Positions 8,186 to 18,050 of a stretch of DNA of 50,023 nucleotides are shown piece after piece. This stretch comes from Acidobacteriota bacterium (lineage in GTDB: Bacteria; Acidobacteriota; Blastocatellia; RBC074), in NCBI GenBank assembly GCA_016789605.1, contig JAEUQO010000124.1:1-50023 (forward strand). The letters run 5' to 3'. Each line of letters opens with the position of its first letter. Positions within the stretch are counted from its first letter, which is position 1. The notes under the pieces are model-generated. The model saw only the letters and a program-made list of their open reading frames with translations. It made no database searches and was not told the origin of the DNA. Both the position numbers and the translations under genes were made by a program.

Positions 8186-9082
8186 ATGTCTACGCCGAAA
8201 TTAGCTATTGTCATTGCCTCTTGTGTTGGCCCGCCGTTTATCACGCGCTGTCTGAAGTCGCTGGCAGCGCAGGTGCAAAACACAGAGATTGAAGTCATTG
8301 TCGTGGATCGCGCGGGCGGTGACATCGCCGCCGGAATCGTGCGCGATTTTCCCTGGGTGAAATTGATTCGCCGCCCGGCTGGAGAAAGCGTGCCGGATTT
8401 GCGGCGACGCGGCATCGAAGCCACCACCGCCGAATACATCGCTATCATTGAAGAGCATTGTGTCGCGCGCGAAGACTGGGTGCCGGTCATTTTGCGTGCA
8501 ATCCAACAGCCGGTCGCGGCCATTCGCGGCGTGGTGGCAGATGCCAACTATCCGCGTTTGATTGATTGGGCCGTTTATTTCACCGAATACAACGCATATA
8601 TGCCGCCGTTGCCGCGCGGTACGACGGACGATGTTTGCGCGGCGAATTGCGTTTACCGGCGCGATTTGTTGTTGAAACACCTGCCGGAATCAGGCAGCGG
8701 ATATTGGGAAGCCAACCTCAACCGTACGTTGTTAGCGGCGGGCGAGACCTTTCTGAGCGAACCCGACCTGGTTGTGTATCACACGGGGCCGTTCGGTTTT
8801 CGGTATTACTTGCGCCAACGGTACCTATTTAGCCGTGCGTTTGCCGGAACACGCAGAGCAACCGTTTCAGCCGGTTTCCGGCTGATTTATTTGTTGGTCG
8901 CGCCGTTGCTTGCGCCGCTGTTGTGGGCGCGTATGGCTTCGCGGGTGTATAGCAAACGCTATCGTCTCGACAAATTCATCCAGGTGTTGCCGCACATGGT
9001 GCCCGTCACGGCGGTGTATGTGTTGGGCGAATGGGTGGGCTTTTTGTTGGGGCCGGGCGACAGCTTGTCAGAGATTGAATAA
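8186..9082 (+). CDS. Family 2 glycosyltransferase paralogue 1 of a tandem triplet
   Basis: 298 residues. The N-terminal GT-A half begins LAIVIASCVGPPFITRCL. Where the metal-binding DxD should lie the sequence reads IIEEHCVAREDW (Glu89, Glu90, His91), a variant also seen in the next gene. The segment RLIDWAVYFTEYNAYMPP aligns with RPLNWAVYYCDFGRY of the following paralogue. The C-terminus has two hydrophobic segments. The stop codon overlaps the next gene's ATG by one base, so the two are translationally coupled. Probably adds a sugar during glycan assembly; donor and acceptor are unknown. Confidence 0.82.
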   Translation: MSTPKLAIVIASCVGPPFITRCLKSLAAQVQNTEIEVIVVDRAGGDIAAGIVRDFPWVKLIRRPAGESVPDLRRRGIEATTAEYIAIIEEHCVAREDWVPVILRAIQQPVAAIRGVVADANYPRLIDWAVYFTEYNAYMPPLPRGTTDDVCAANCVYRRDLLLKHLPESGSGYWEANLNRTLLAAGETFLSEPDLVVYHTGPFGFRYYLRQRYLFSRAFAGTRRATVSAGFRLIYLLVAPLLAPLLWARMASRVYSKRYRLDKFIQVLPHMVPVTAVYVLGEWVGFLLGPGDSLSEIE

Positions 9083-10059
9083 TGAGCCGAGAACTAGAAC
9101 AGCAATCCGCCGCGCACGAGCCGGATTTGTCCATCATCGTTGCCGTCATCGCGGGCGGGCAAGACGCCATGACAACTTGTCTGACGCAACTGGAACCGCA
9201 CGTGCGCGGGCGAAATATAGAGTGTTTGGCGCCGTATGACGCACGCTTGGATGGCGTTCCGGCATTGGCTGCGCGCTTTCCCTGGGTGCGATTTATTGAT
9301 GCGCGCGGTCAGGTAGACGCCAGCAAGTTTGGCGACAGCAGTCGCGAACATCACGACATTTTGCGTGCCATCGGATTGAATCAGGCGCGCGGACGTCTGA
9401 TCGCTTTATTGGAAGATCACGGCACGCCTTCGCCGGATTGGCTGCCCGCTGTGTTGGAGGCCCATCGCGGTCCCGAAGCCGCCATCGGTGGTGCGGTCGA
9501 AAACGGGTTGGATCGTCCATTGAACTGGGCCGTGTATTACTGCGATTTCGGACGCTATCAAAACCCGGTGCCGGAAGGCCCGGCAGAGTTTCTGAGTGAT
9601 AGCAACGTTTCGTACAAACGCGAGGCTCTGTGGCAGGTCAAAGAGCATTGGCAGAGCGCCTTTCACGAAACATCGGTCAACTGGGAATTGCAACGGCGCG
9701 GTGAACGATTGCGGCTGGAACCGCGCATGGTGGTGTATCAAACGCGGCGCGGGCTGCGCTTTTTGCCTGCTTTGCGCGAGCGCTTTGTTTGGGGACGTTC
9801 TTTTGCTGGAACGCGCGCCAAGGAAATCAGCGCCGCAAAGCGCCTGATTCTGGCGGTGCTTTCGTTTTTGCTGCCCGCTGTGCTGACGTTGCGCATTGTG
9901 CGCCTGACGCTTTCGCGTGGCAGAAATCTGGATCGGTTGGCGTTGGCGTTGCCGCTGATTTTGCTTTTGCAGACGGTCTGGGCGGCAGGTGAACTGGCGG
10001 GGTATGTGACTGGCAAAGCGACTTCCGGGCAATTGGAAGCCGATTACTCAGGCGTATAG
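9082..10059 (+). CDS. Family 2 glycosyltransferase paralogue 2 of a tandem triplet
   Basis: 325 residues, GT-A fold with LSIIVAVIAGG at the start and ALLEDHGTPSPDWLPAV (Glu111, Asp112, His113) at the position of the usual DxD. RPLNWAVYYCDFGRY is shared with the neighbours, and ERFVWGRSFAGTRA precedes two C-terminal hydrophobic segments. The ATG overlaps the stop of the preceding gene (TAATG). It is clearly homologous to both flanking genes, which suggests successive tandem duplications. Membrane-associated sugar transfer is inferred. Confidence 0.82.
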   Translation: MSRELEQQSAAHEPDLSIIVAVIAGGQDAMTTCLTQLEPHVRGRNIECLAPYDARLDGVPALAARFPWVRFIDARGQVDASKFGDSSREHHDILRAIGLNQARGRLIALLEDHGTPSPDWLPAVLEAHRGPEAAIGGAVENGLDRPLNWAVYYCDFGRYQNPVPEGPAEFLSDSNVSYKREALWQVKEHWQSAFHETSVNWELQRRGERLRLEPRMVVYQTRRGLRFLPALRERFVWGRSFAGTRAKEISAAKRLILAVLSFLLPAVLTLRIVRLTLSRGRNLDRLALALPLILLLQTVWAAGELAGYVTGKATSGQLEADYSGV

Positions 10060-10072
10060 CCGCGCGGTTCGG

Positions 10073-11074
10073 GTGGCAGAGCCGGGGAATTTGTCGCTGG
10101 AGATGGTTTCACAGTCGGCAAAGACGGTTTATATGGCGAATCCGGAAATCTCAGTTGTCGTGCTTGCGGTTGGTGGCGCGGCGTTGTTGCGCCATTGCCT
10201 GACCGCGCTCGTGGCTCAGCTTGATCCGCAAACGCCGGACGCCGTCGAAATCATCGTTCCCTATGACCGTTGGTCGCGGGAAGTTGCCGCACTCGAGCCG
10301 GAATTCCCTGCTGTACGTTTTCACTATTACGAAGACCTGGCGCAGGCCGCATTGGCTACGGATCGGGTACAGACTCACCGCCTGTATGAGCGCCGTCGCG
10401 CCATCGGGTTGGGGCAATGTCGTGGGCGGTTGGTGGCAATGACCGAAGCGCAGGCAGTGCCCGCAGCAGACTGGTTGACGCAAATTCGCGCCGTACACGA
10501 ACAAGCGGCTGGCATCATCGGCGGCGCTATCGGGAACCGCGTTGACCGGCCACTCAACTGGGCCTGGTATTACTCGGATTTTGGACGTTACGGTCAGCCG
10601 CAGCAGGCAAGTAGTGTTGATTACTTGTCAGACGTAAACATCAGTTACAAACGCGAAGTGCTGGAATCGGTGCGGCAGGTGTGGGCTGAAGCGTATCAGG
10701 AAGCGCCGGTGCATTGGGCGTTGAAGGCGGCCGGACATACGTTGTTGCTTGATCCGCGTTTGCTGGTGTTTGAACAGCGCCCGCCAATGACTTTGTGGCG
10801 AGCTTTTCGTGAACGCGTGGAATGGGGGCGAATGTTCGCGGAAACCCGTGTGGCTGCGACGCGCTGGTGGCAACGCGTCCTTTTTCTGGCGGGAACGCCG
10901 TTGTTGCCTTGGGTTTTGTGGTGGCGAGTCGTGCGCCAATTGCAACCGCGCCAACATACATTCTCGCAGATCGGCAGCATCCTGTTGCTGGTCGGTGGCT
11001 TGGGGGTTTGTTGGTCGGTGGGTGAATTGCTGGGCTATCTGGCTGGCCCACCGAATTTCAGTGAGCGGCAGTAA
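10073..11074 (+). CDS. Family 2 glycosyltransferase-like paralogue 3, altered catalytic motif
   Basis: 333 residues from the GTG at 10073; in-frame ATGs at 10103 and 10133 are alternatives and none has a strong ribosome site. The protein is homologous to the gene before it (RPLNWAWYYSDFGRY, LSDVNISYKREVL, RERVEWGRMFAETR, two C-terminal hydrophobic segments). At the DxD-equivalent position it reads AMTEAQAVPAADWL (Glu125, Ala126, Gln127), so both the Asp and the His of the paralogue's EDH are gone. It may have a different activity, or act as a non-catalytic partner of the preceding enzymes. Confidence 0.78.
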   Translation: MAEPGNLSLEMVSQSAKTVYMANPEISVVVLAVGGAALLRHCLTALVAQLDPQTPDAVEIIVPYDRWSREVAALEPEFPAVRFHYYEDLAQAALATDRVQTHRLYERRRAIGLGQCRGRLVAMTEAQAVPAADWLTQIRAVHEQAAGIIGGAIGNRVDRPLNWAWYYSDFGRYGQPQQASSVDYLSDVNISYKREVLESVRQVWAEAYQEAPVHWALKAAGHTLLLDPRLLVFEQRPPMTLWRAFRERVEWGRMFAETRVAATRWWQRVLFLAGTPLLPWVLWWRVVRQLQPRQHTFSQIGSILLLVGGLGVCWSVGELLGYLAGPPNFSERQ

Positions 11075-11094
11075 CGCCGCGGACTGATGACGAA

Positions 11095-11841
11095 ATGTTG
11101 ACGATTTTTACCTATCACTCGCTGGATGCCAGCGGTTCGGTGGTGTCGGTTACGCCAGCGGCATTTGCCGACCAAATGGCGTGTCTGGCGCGGTTGGGCT
11201 GGCGCGGCATTTCGTTGCGTGAAGCGATTGGCCAGCAACAACAAACCGGGCAGTGGCCGGAACGTTGCGCCGTGCTGACGTTTGATGATGGGTTCGCCAA
11301 CTTTTTTGACGTCGCTGGTCCGATACTGAATCGGTTTGGTTTTTCGGCGACGGTGTTTTTGATCACCGGTCACGTGGGCGGATTCAACGATTGGGATGCG
11401 CCGCCGCCGGGATTGGGCGCACAAGCGATGCTGACCTGGGCGCAAGTGGAAAGATTGGCGGCTGACGGCATCGAGTTTGGTTCACATACGCGCACGCATC
11501 CTGATTTGCGTACGCTGACGGCGCAGGACGCTTATGACGAAATCGTCGGCGCACGTTCAGAGCTGGAAGATCGGTTGGGGCAAACGATCAGCACATTTGC
11601 ATATCCGTTCGGGTATCTGAATGACAACGCGCAACAGATCGTCAAACAGGAATTTCGGGCCGCCTGCACCACCGTATTGCGGCGCGCCAACGGAGATGCG
11701 CTGCATAAATTGCCGCGCGTGGACATGTATTACATTCGCTCGGAACAACAGTTTGCCCGCGTGATTGCGGGCGAGTTAGACGGATATCTGGCGTTTCGCC
11801 GCTGGGGCCGGTCGGTGCGCGGCGCCTTGCTGCGGAATTAG
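11095..11841 (+). CDS. NodB-type polysaccharide deacetylase
   Basis: 248 residues. The metal-dependent deacetylase signature is visible: TFDDGFANFF (Asp64, Asp65) and the zinc-binding H-x3-H as SHTRTHPDL (His131 and His135), with the later motif FAYPFGY. Enzymes of this carbohydrate esterase 4 family remove N-acetyl, or sometimes O-acetyl, groups from sugars. There is no signal peptide, so it may act on cytoplasmic lipid-linked intermediates, as NodB and similar enzymes do. It starts 20 bases after the glycosyltransferase triplet and is probably co-transcribed with it. Confidence 0.87.
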   Translation: MLTIFTYHSLDASGSVVSVTPAAFADQMACLARLGWRGISLREAIGQQQQTGQWPERCAVLTFDDGFANFFDVAGPILNRFGFSATVFLITGHVGGFNDWDAPPPGLGAQAMLTWAQVERLAADGIEFGSHTRTHPDLRTLTAQDAYDEIVGARSELEDRLGQTISTFAYPFGYLNDNAQQIVKQEFRAACTTVLRRANGDALHKLPRVDMYYIRSEQQFARVIAGELDGYLAFRRWGRSVRGALLRN

Positions 11842-11850
11842 ATAAAGTTT

Positions 11851-11964
11851 CACTTCGGTGGACGGAATTTGCCACTGAGGCACGGAGACACAGCGGGTGC
11901 TGATTTTTCTCTGTGACTCTGTGACTTTGTGGCTAACCCGTACCGCCAACTGAAAACCGATTTA
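11851..11964. repeat. Dispersed imperfect palindromic element, copy A
   Basis: About 114 bases in the gap before the radical SAM gene. Its centre is an imperfect inverted repeat: GCCACTGAGGCACGGAGACA (from 11871) pairs with CTGTGACTTTGTGGC (ending at 11933). An outer pair is GGTGGACGG with CCGTACCGCC. It ends in CTGAAAACCGATTTA. A second copy with the same start, both arms and the same tail lies at 28739-28834 in the same orientation. It carries no gene, so it resembles a miniature dispersed intergenic element. Confidence 0.7.
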
Positions 11965-11995
11965 GTTTGGGTCTTTTCAGGAAGAGAGGTTGCAG

Positions 11996-13150
11996 TTGCT
12001 TACACGAGTCGCAAAACACCTACGCTTACAATGGCAAAATCTGGGCATCCCCGACGTTCCCAGCCCGCCGTTCGTCATTCTGTTCATCAATTCGATTTGC
12101 AACATGAAATGCGAACACTGCTTTTACTGGCAGAGTTTGAACAAACGAGACGATCTGTCTTTTGACGAAATCGTTTCGCTGTCGCAGCAATTGGGGCCGA
12201 TTGAGAATCTGAACCTGTCGGGCGGCGAGCCGTTTTTGCGCAAGGAATTCGGAGAAATTTGCCGCCAGTTCATTCGGCAAAACGGCGTCAAGGAAATCTA
12301 TTGCCCGTCCAACGGCTGGTATACCGACAAGATGGTCACGCAGTTGCGCGAAGCATTGAAAGAGCCTTCGCTGAAATTGTTTGCCGTCGAATTGTCACTG
12401 GACGGCATGCCGGAATATCACGACAAATTCCGCGTGGCTCCGGGCGCGTTTGAACGCGCGATGAAAAGTTATGACGCGCTGGCCGAGTTGCAACGCGAAG
12501 ACCCGCGCTTGCAAATTCATTCCATCTCGACGGCGACCGCCGAGAACATGGACGAAATCCGCCAGTTGACGACGTATCTGTATGACCGCTGCCCGCAGAT
12601 GGCGCACCACAATCTGGCGCTGATTCGTGGCGACCGGAAAAACCCCTCGCTGCACGGACCGCTGCTGGATGAATATCAGCGGTTGTATGAATACGTGCAA
12701 CGGTTGTGGGCGCCGCGCGAGCAAAGCCGTTATGGCAGTATCGTTGAACCGATGTTGCAATGGGCAAAGATCAAAACGGCTCAGGAGCAACAACAAGTCG
12801 TGCCGTGCCGCGCGGGCGTGTTGAGCGCGGTGATTTATGCCAACGGCAACGTCAGCGTGTGTGAATCGCACAAACCGCTTGGCAATTTGCGGCAACAATC
12901 GTTCAAGGAAATCTGGTATTCGGACGAAGCGCGGAAGTTACGCGCCGCGATTAGCGCCAAGGATTGCTATTGCACAAACGAAATCTTTCTCTGGCCCAGC
13001 ATCACTTTTCAGCCGACGCATCTGGCGCGCGCGATGATGGGCGCCAAGGTTTGGTCGCATCCCAGCCCGCTGACTCCCGCAGAACGCGTGGACTATCAAC
13101 ACACGAGTCCGCGCATCGCCCTGCCGGTCTTGCCCTCAACGCGCAAGTAA
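11996..13150 (+). CDS. Radical SAM protein with SPASM-like C-terminal cysteines
   Basis: About 384 residues. The 4Fe-4S/SAM motif C-x3-C-x2-C is seen as CNMKCEHC (Cys35, 39, 42), followed by [10 protein letters not shown], the SAM-contacting GGE motif. The C-terminus has [20 protein letters not shown] then CYC, the pattern of an auxiliary cluster (SPASM or twitch) domain. Family members modify peptides, sugars or other molecules by radical chemistry. No precursor peptide gene is visible beside it. The start is non-ATG: AGGAAGAGAGG at 11979-11989 is six bases before TTG at 11996; a TTG at 11990 is in frame but too close to that site. Confidence 0.83.
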   Translation: MLTRVAKHLRLQWQNLGIPDVPSPPFVILFINSICNMKCEHCFYWQSLNKRDDLSFDEIVSLSQQLGPIENLNLSGGEPFLRKEFGEICRQFIRQNGVKEIYCPSNGWYTDKMVTQLREALKEPSLKLFAVELSLDGMPEYHDKFRVAPGAFERAMKSYDALAELQREDPRLQIHSISTATAENMDEIRQLTTYLYDRCPQMAHHNLALIRGDRKNPSLHGPLLDEYQRLYEYVQRLWAPREQSRYGSIVEPMLQWAKIKTAQEQQQVVPCRAGVLSAVIYANGNVSVCESHKPLGNLRQQSFKEIWYSDEARKLRAAISAKDCYCTNEIFLWPSITFQPTHLARAMMGAKVWSHPSPLTPAERVDYQHTSPRIALPVLPSTRK

Positions 13151-13170
13151 GCCCCTGAGCAGTACAAGTC

Positions 13171-14601
13171 ATGAGATTGGTTCGTAATTTTCTTTCCCTG
13201 GCGGGTGCAGAGATCGTGAGCAAAGTGGTCACGTTCGCTGCCTTCGCCTATCTGGCGCGCTTTGTCGGGCCGGAAGGGTTCGGCCATCTCGAATACGCAG
13301 GCACCGCCTTGTTCTGCGCGACCTTGTTGGTTGAACAAGGCTTCGGGCCATATGGTGCGCGCGAAATCGCCCGCGCACCGCAAGAGACCACGCGACTGGT
13401 TGGCGAAATCGTCTGGACGCGCGTGTTGCTCGCGCTGTTGTCGTATGGCTGCATCATTGGCTGGGCATTGGCGCTCAATCGGCAGCCGGTGACAAAGCTT
13501 CTGCTGCTTTACGGCGCAAGTCTGCTGGCCACGCCATTGTTGTTACAGTGGGTATTTCAGGGACACGACCGCATGGCGGTGGTGGCGGTGGCGCAAGTGT
13601 TGCGGCAAAGCGTTTTTGCCTTTGTGGTTTTTGCGGGCGTGCGCAATGCAGAGCGGTTGTGGTTGGCAGCCGTTGCAGAAATTGCCGCCGTCGGCATTGC
13701 CGCCGGATATTGCGTTTGGATGTATGGGCGAGAGTTCGACGGGCTGACCAAAATCCGTGCGCGATTTTCGGGCCGATTGTTCCGCGAAGGCGTACCGATT
13801 GGTTTGAGCCAGTTGTTCTGGGTCGTGCGGATTTTTGGCGGCACGTTGATTCTGGGTTCGCTGGCTTCGGCAAGCGAAGTCGGTTTTTTTGCCGGTGCGT
13901 TGCGCATTATGGTCGCGGCGCACACGTTTGTTTGGTTGTATTACTTCAATCTGTTGCCGTCGTTGTCGCGTGCCTGGCAACAAGACCACGCGGCGTTTGC
14001 CGGTTTGGTGCGGCAATCCTTTCACGGCGTGATCTGGTTGGCGGCGGCGGGCGGATTGTTATGGGCGGTGCTGGCTCCGCCTGCGGTGACGTTGGTTTAT
14101 GGCGCAGCATTTGCGCCTGCGGGATTGACGTTGCAATTGCTGGCAGGCGTTTGCGTCGCGGCTGCTTTGAGTGGGCATTATCGTTTCGGCCTGATTGCCG
14201 CCGGGCGGCAAACCAATGAAATGCTGGTTTCGGTCTGGGGCGCATTGGTTGCCGTGATCGCAATTCCAGTGGGATATCGCTGGTTGGGCTTGCCGGGTGC
14301 GGCTGCGGGATTGCTGGCAGCCGAAATCGCCGTTTGGCTGGCAGCCTGGTGGGCGGGACGGCGTTTGTTGCGGCTGACACGGCATAGCTTGTTGTTGTGG
14401 CGTCCGTTGCTTGCGGTGGCAGGCACGACCGCGTTGTTGTGGCATTGGGCTTCGTGGGGACTGGTCGGGCGCGCCTTGCTCGCGTTTGGCGCATTGTCCG
14501 CTCTCGCGCTGTTACTGGATGGCGAATTGCGCGAACGCGCGCGTTTGTTGCTGGCGACTTTGTACGCGCGCAGTCAGCGCGGATCGTTAGAGGCGGCATA
14601 A
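13171..14601 (+). CDS. Wzx-like oligosaccharide flippase (MOP superfamily)
   Basis: 476 residues, almost entirely hydrophobic, with about 12-14 membrane helices. The N-terminus (FLSLAGAEIVSKVVTFAAFA, then YLARFVGPEGFGHLEYA) is the classic start of polysaccharide biosynthesis/flippase proteins. Family members turn undecaprenyl-linked oligosaccharides from the cytoplasmic to the periplasmic face. It begins 20 bases after the radical SAM gene. It is the only flippase in the window and marks the locus as a lipid-linked repeat-unit (Wzx-type) pathway. Confidence 0.85.
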   Translation: MRLVRNFLSLAGAEIVSKVVTFAAFAYLARFVGPEGFGHLEYAGTALFCATLLVEQGFGPYGAREIARAPQETTRLVGEIVWTRVLLALLSYGCIIGWALALNRQPVTKLLLLYGASLLATPLLLQWVFQGHDRMAVVAVAQVLRQSVFAFVVFAGVRNAERLWLAAVAEIAAVGIAAGYCVWMYGREFDGLTKIRARFSGRLFREGVPIGLSQLFWVVRIFGGTLILGSLASASEVGFFAGALRIMVAAHTFVWLYYFNLLPSLSRAWQQDHAAFAGLVRQSFHGVIWLAAAGGLLWAVLAPPAVTLVYGAAFAPAGLTLQLLAGVCVAAALSGHYRFGLIAAGRQTNEMLVSVWGALVAVIAIPVGYRWLGLPGAAAGLLAAEIAVWLAAWWAGRRLLRLTRHSLLLWRPLLAVAGTTALLWHWASWGLVGRALLAFGALSALALLLDGELRERARLLLATLYARSQRGSLEAA

Positions 14602-14631
14602 GCCGAAGAGGCCAGTCGGGAAAAGAACGTT

Positions 14632-16257
14632 ATGATTCTTGGGATTCAACCAGATTTGAATAACGGCGTGTTGCCGAATGCGTCTGCGTTTGACGCACAA
14701 CCTACACCCTGGCGGTTTTCGGTGCGCAGCATTGCCGTGCGTTTGTTCCTGACTTGCTGGCTGGTGTATGGGCTGCATTTTGCGACCAACATCGTGCGCG
14801 AAATTTACCCGGCTTTGGCGTTGGGCGATCATTTTTCCTTCCGGCTGGACGAATACGCCAACTTGCATCCCGACTTGTTCGAGAAGCCTGGCTATGGTTG
14901 GCACATCAATAACAATCCGGGCGTTTCGTTTGTCGCGGCTATTCCCTATGCCATTGCCCGCCCAGTGATTGATCGCGTGGTTGCGCGCGTACAGCAACAA
15001 CGTCTCGCCAGCGGACAAGAGCCGCCTGCCTACAATTCGCCCTGGCCGATGGCGCAAGAGTTTTACAAGACGTCATGGCAGCGCGGCTTTGACATCAAAT
15101 TCGGGTTGGCGGCGTTGGTGATGCAGTTGTTTTGTATGGCGCCGATTTCGGCACTGGGAGTGGTGGCGATGTTTTATGCGCTGCGCCAGGTGTTTGTTTC
15201 AGATCGTGCCGCTTGTTGGTTGGCGCTGTTATATGCGTTTGGTACTCCGGTGTTTTTTCGCACCGGGTATCTGAACCACAACCTGATGCTGGGCCACTTT
15301 CTGTTTATGGGCTTTGTCGCGATGTGGAATCCGTCAGGCAGCACGCGCTGGACGACACAAACGCGCTTTTTCCTGGGCGGGCTGACCGGCGGCACAGCGT
15401 TCTTTTTTGATAACAGCGGCGCGATTCTGTTGCTGGCGCTGTTTGCGTATGGACTGGCGCAGCGTTGGCGCTTGACGCATTCGCTGACAGACGTTGTGCG
15501 ACACGGCTGGTGGTATTTTCTGGGCACGTTGGGACCGGTTGGTTTGCTCTGGTTTTATCAATGGAAAAGCTTTGGCCATCCGCTCTATCCCGGACAGCAT
15601 TGGATGCCCGCAGTGCATTGGAGCGAGCAAGGCTATCAAGGCCTGAGTTTGCCACGCGCAGATTTGTTTTTCTCGCAATTGTTTGATTCTCGCTATGGTT
15701 TGTTTGTCAGTTGCCCGCTGCTGTTACTGGCATTGCTTGCGCCGTGGATAAATCGCCAGCGGCAAGGGCGACTGGCGAATTTTGAACTGTGGGCGATGCT
15801 CGGCATTTTTGCCGCGCTGTTGTTGTTTTGCAGCGGCGTGCATTATTCGCAATTGCAATTTAATACCGGCGTTCGTTATCTGGCGCCGATCTTTCCGTAT
15901 TTGTTTATCGCCGCAGCGTTGGTGTTGATGCGCTTGCCCGCAGTCGTCGCCTATTTGATTGCGACGCTGTCCGTCGCAGAGGCTTGGTGCATGGCGATGT
16001 ATCGCGACGTCGAACGGGGCTTGGGCGTGCTTGATCCGGTCTTGCACGTGTTGCTGGGCGGATTTCAATTGCCGGTGTTGACCACCGTTTCACGATTGAG
16101 CGGTCAGTTTGGCGAATTGCTGAGCAATGGCGTTTCACCGTTGCCGCTGTTTGCGCTGATGGGCGTGATTCTGTACGGCATCTGGGCGTCGTTTTCGTGG
16201 CCCGCATTTGGTCGTGCGGCAAAACAGGCTGCGCAAGCAGGAGGACAAACAAGTTGA
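14632..16257 (+). CDS. Multi-spanning membrane protein, candidate GT-C glycosyltransferase
   Basis: 541 residues with about 10-12 hydrophobic helices. After the first helix a periplasmic loop reads [19 protein letters not shown]; acidic residues in this loop are where GT-C enzymes keep their catalytic Asp/Glu. I do not recognise a precise family. The size, topology and location directly before a clear GT39/ArnT-like gene suggest a sugar transferase that uses polyprenyl-phosphate donors, or a repeat-unit polymerase. Its stop TGA overlaps the TTG start of the next gene. Confidence 0.65.
   Translation: MILGIQPDLNNGVLPNASAFDAQPTPWRFSVRSIAVRLFLTCWLVYGLHFATNIVREIYPALALGDHFSFRLDEYANLHPDLFEKPGYGWHINNNPGVSFVAAIPYAIARPVIDRVVARVQQQRLASGQEPPAYNSPWPMAQEFYKTSWQRGFDIKFGLAALVMQLFCMAPISALGVVAMFYALRQVFVSDRAACWLALLYAFGTPVFFRTGYLNHNLMLGHFLFMGFVAMWNPSGSTRWTTQTRFFLGGLTGGTAFFFDNSGAILLLALFAYGLAQRWRLTHSLTDVVRHGWWYFLGTLGPVGLLWFYQWKSFGHPLYPGQHWMPAVHWSEQGYQGLSLPRADLFFSQLFDSRYGLFVSCPLLLLALLAPWINRQRQGRLANFELWAMLGIFAALLLFCSGVHYSQLQFNTGVRYLAPIFPYLFIAAALVLMRLPAVVAYLIATLSVAEAWCMAMYRDVERGLGVLDPVLHVLLGGFQLPVLTTVSRLSGQFGELLSNGVSPLPLFALMGVILYGIWASFSWPAFGRAAKQAAQAGGQTS
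16239..16244 (+). promoter_or_regulatory. Shine-Dalgarno site deciding a TTG start
   Basis: AGGAGG nine bases ahead of TTG at 16254. The TTG shares TGA with the previous gene's stop (TTGA), giving a coupled start. The frame is also open to a GTG at 16197, but that codon lies inside the upstream gene with no ribosome site. Confidence 0.65.
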
Positions 16258-18017
16258 ACGGGCAACCGAAAAACAACCAGCAATTGCTCGGCTCAACGAG
16301 CCTGTTGGTGTTCGGCGCACTGCTGATGTGTGGCGCGCTGCTTTCCAACAGCGGTTGGGAAACGTTGTTGCTGACCAATACCAGCCGTTCGCTGGGCTGG
16401 GGCGCGACGCTTTTTCGTGTGTTGTTGGCAATGCACGGCATCACATTGTTGCTGGCGGGGTGGTGGTGGCGCAAACAACCGGCCACTGATGCTGCACAAC
16501 CAAAAACGAGCACGCCGACAACCAGTCGCATGGCCTGGCTGATTCTGGCGGGCCTTTGCGTATTGGCCTTGGGCTTGCGGTTATGGCGGCTGAACACCGA
16601 TTTGTGGCACGACGAAGTGCTGACTTTGGTTGAGTTGGTGCGTTTGCCGATGGGCGAAATCCTGACCAGTTTCCCGTCGCAAAACCAGCACATGCTCTTT
16701 TCGGTGTTGGCGCGCTGGTCGTTTGATTTGTTTGGTGAAAGCGCCTGGGCGTTGCGATTGCCCTCGGTGTTGTTTGGCGTCGGCAGTTTGTGGGCGCTGT
16801 TTGTGCTGGGACGCCGCTTGCTGGGCGTGCGCGAAGCTTTGCTGGCCTGTGCGTTAATGACGGTTTCGTATCATCACATCTGGTTTTCGCAAAACGCGCG
16901 CGGCTATATGGGCTTGCTCTTTTTCACGCTGCTGGCGACCTGGCTTTGGCTGGAAGCGCTGGAGCGCCGTCAATGGCGTTGGTGGGTCGGCTATGCGTTT
17001 GCGGTTGCGTTTGGCGCCTGGGTGCATATGACGATGGCGTTTGTGGCGGCGGCGCATGTGCTGTTGTCGCTCAATCAACTTTGGCAACCGGTCGCCGCCA
17101 GCAACCGTGACGTCAGCTTTTTGAGGCGCATCAATTGGCAACCGTTGTTGGCGTGGGCGCTGTGCGGAACCTTGACGCTGCAATTGCACGCGCTGGCGCT
17201 GCCCGAATTCTTGCAAAGCGGATTGCACGAAGTTTCGCTGGAATCGGAATGGACCAATCCGTTTTGGGTGATCAAGGAAAGTTTGCGCAGCTTGCGCATA
17301 GGCTTTTCCGGATTGGTTGTGGTGCTGTGCGGTGGCGGCATGGTTGGCCTGGGCTGGTTAAGTCTGTTGCGCCGCGATGCGCGCGCCGCGTTGTCACTGG
17401 TGTTGCCCGCCATTCTGGCAGGCGGCACGATGCTGGCGTTGGGGCACAATCTGTGGCCGCGTTTCTTTTTCTTTTCGATGGGATTTGGCTTGCTGATCGT
17501 TGTGCAAGGCGCGCTGGTGTTGCCGCAATTATTGTTGCCGCAACGGCGCGCGCGATTGGCCTGGGCCGTGGGCAGCGCGGCGGTTTGTTTGATCATTGCG
17601 GCTTCGGCGGTGACAGTGCCACGCAACTACCGATTGCCGAAACAAAATTTCAGCGGCGCACGCGATTTCGTCGAACAGCAACGCCAACCCGGAGACGCCG
17701 TGGTTGCCGTCGGATTGGCGGGGATGGATTACGGGCGTTATTTCGCGCCGCAGTGGTCAGTCGCACAGGATCGTGCGGAACTGGACGCGTTGCGCCAAAA
17801 ACATACTTCGGTATGGTTGGTGTATACCTTGCCGATTGAAGTCAAAGCTTATCGCCCGGATGTCTGGCAAGCCATCGAACAGGATTTTGAAATCGTGCAG
17901 GTATTTCCGGGGACGCTCGGCGGCGGCGAAGTCTTTGTCTGTCGCAATCACGCCGGAAAAGCGTCACTCAATGCTCAGCCACAGGCGGCAGCGTCTGCGC
18001 GCAACGCGGCGCAGTAA
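16254..18017 (+). CDS. GT-C glycosyltransferase, GT39/ArnT-like
   Basis: About 587 residues with roughly 11-13 membrane helices. The periplasmic loop after an early helix contains [19 protein letters not shown], the conserved DE pair of the dolichyl-phosphate-mannose mannosyltransferase/ArnT superfamily, followed by [20 protein letters not shown] and [10 protein letters not shown], also typical. Such enzymes move a sugar from a polyprenyl-phosphate donor to a glycan, lipid or protein on the outer face of the inner membrane. It lies directly upstream of a DPM1-like gene that could supply the donor. TTG start chosen from the AGGAGG site and overlap. Confidence 0.82.
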   Translation: MNGQPKNNQQLLGSTSLLVFGALLMCGALLSNSGWETLLLTNTSRSLGWGATLFRVLLAMHGITLLLAGWWWRKQPATDAAQPKTSTPTTSRMAWLILAGLCVLALGLRLWRLNTDLWHDEVLTLVELVRLPMGEILTSFPSQNQHMLFSVLARWSFDLFGESAWALRLPSVLFGVGSLWALFVLGRRLLGVREALLACALMTVSYHHIWFSQNARGYMGLLFFTLLATWLWLEALERRQWRWWVGYAFAVAFGAWVHMTMAFVAAAHVLLSLNQLWQPVAASNRDVSFLRRINWQPLLAWALCGTLTLQLHALALPEFLQSGLHEVSLESEWTNPFWVIKESLRSLRIGFSGLVVVLCGGGMVGLGWLSLLRRDARAALSLVLPAILAGGTMLALGHNLWPRFFFFSMGFGLLIVVQGALVLPQLLLPQRRARLAWAVGSAAVCLIIAASAVTVPRNYRLPKQNFSGARDFVEQQRQPGDAVVAVGLAGMDYGRYFAPQWSVAQDRAELDALRQKHTSVWLVYTLPIEVKAYRPDVWQAIEQDFEIVQVFPGTLGGGEVFVCRNHAGKASLNAQPQAAASARNAAQ

Positions 18018-18050
18018 TGCCAGCCTGTGAAAGAAGTGGAAAGGGAAAAC

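Noticed and set aside
13946..14599. Long minus-strand open frame opposite the flippase
   Set aside because: Rich in Arg, Pro and Thr as expected from reading the complement of a GC-rich membrane protein gene; no motif and a shadow of the flippase.
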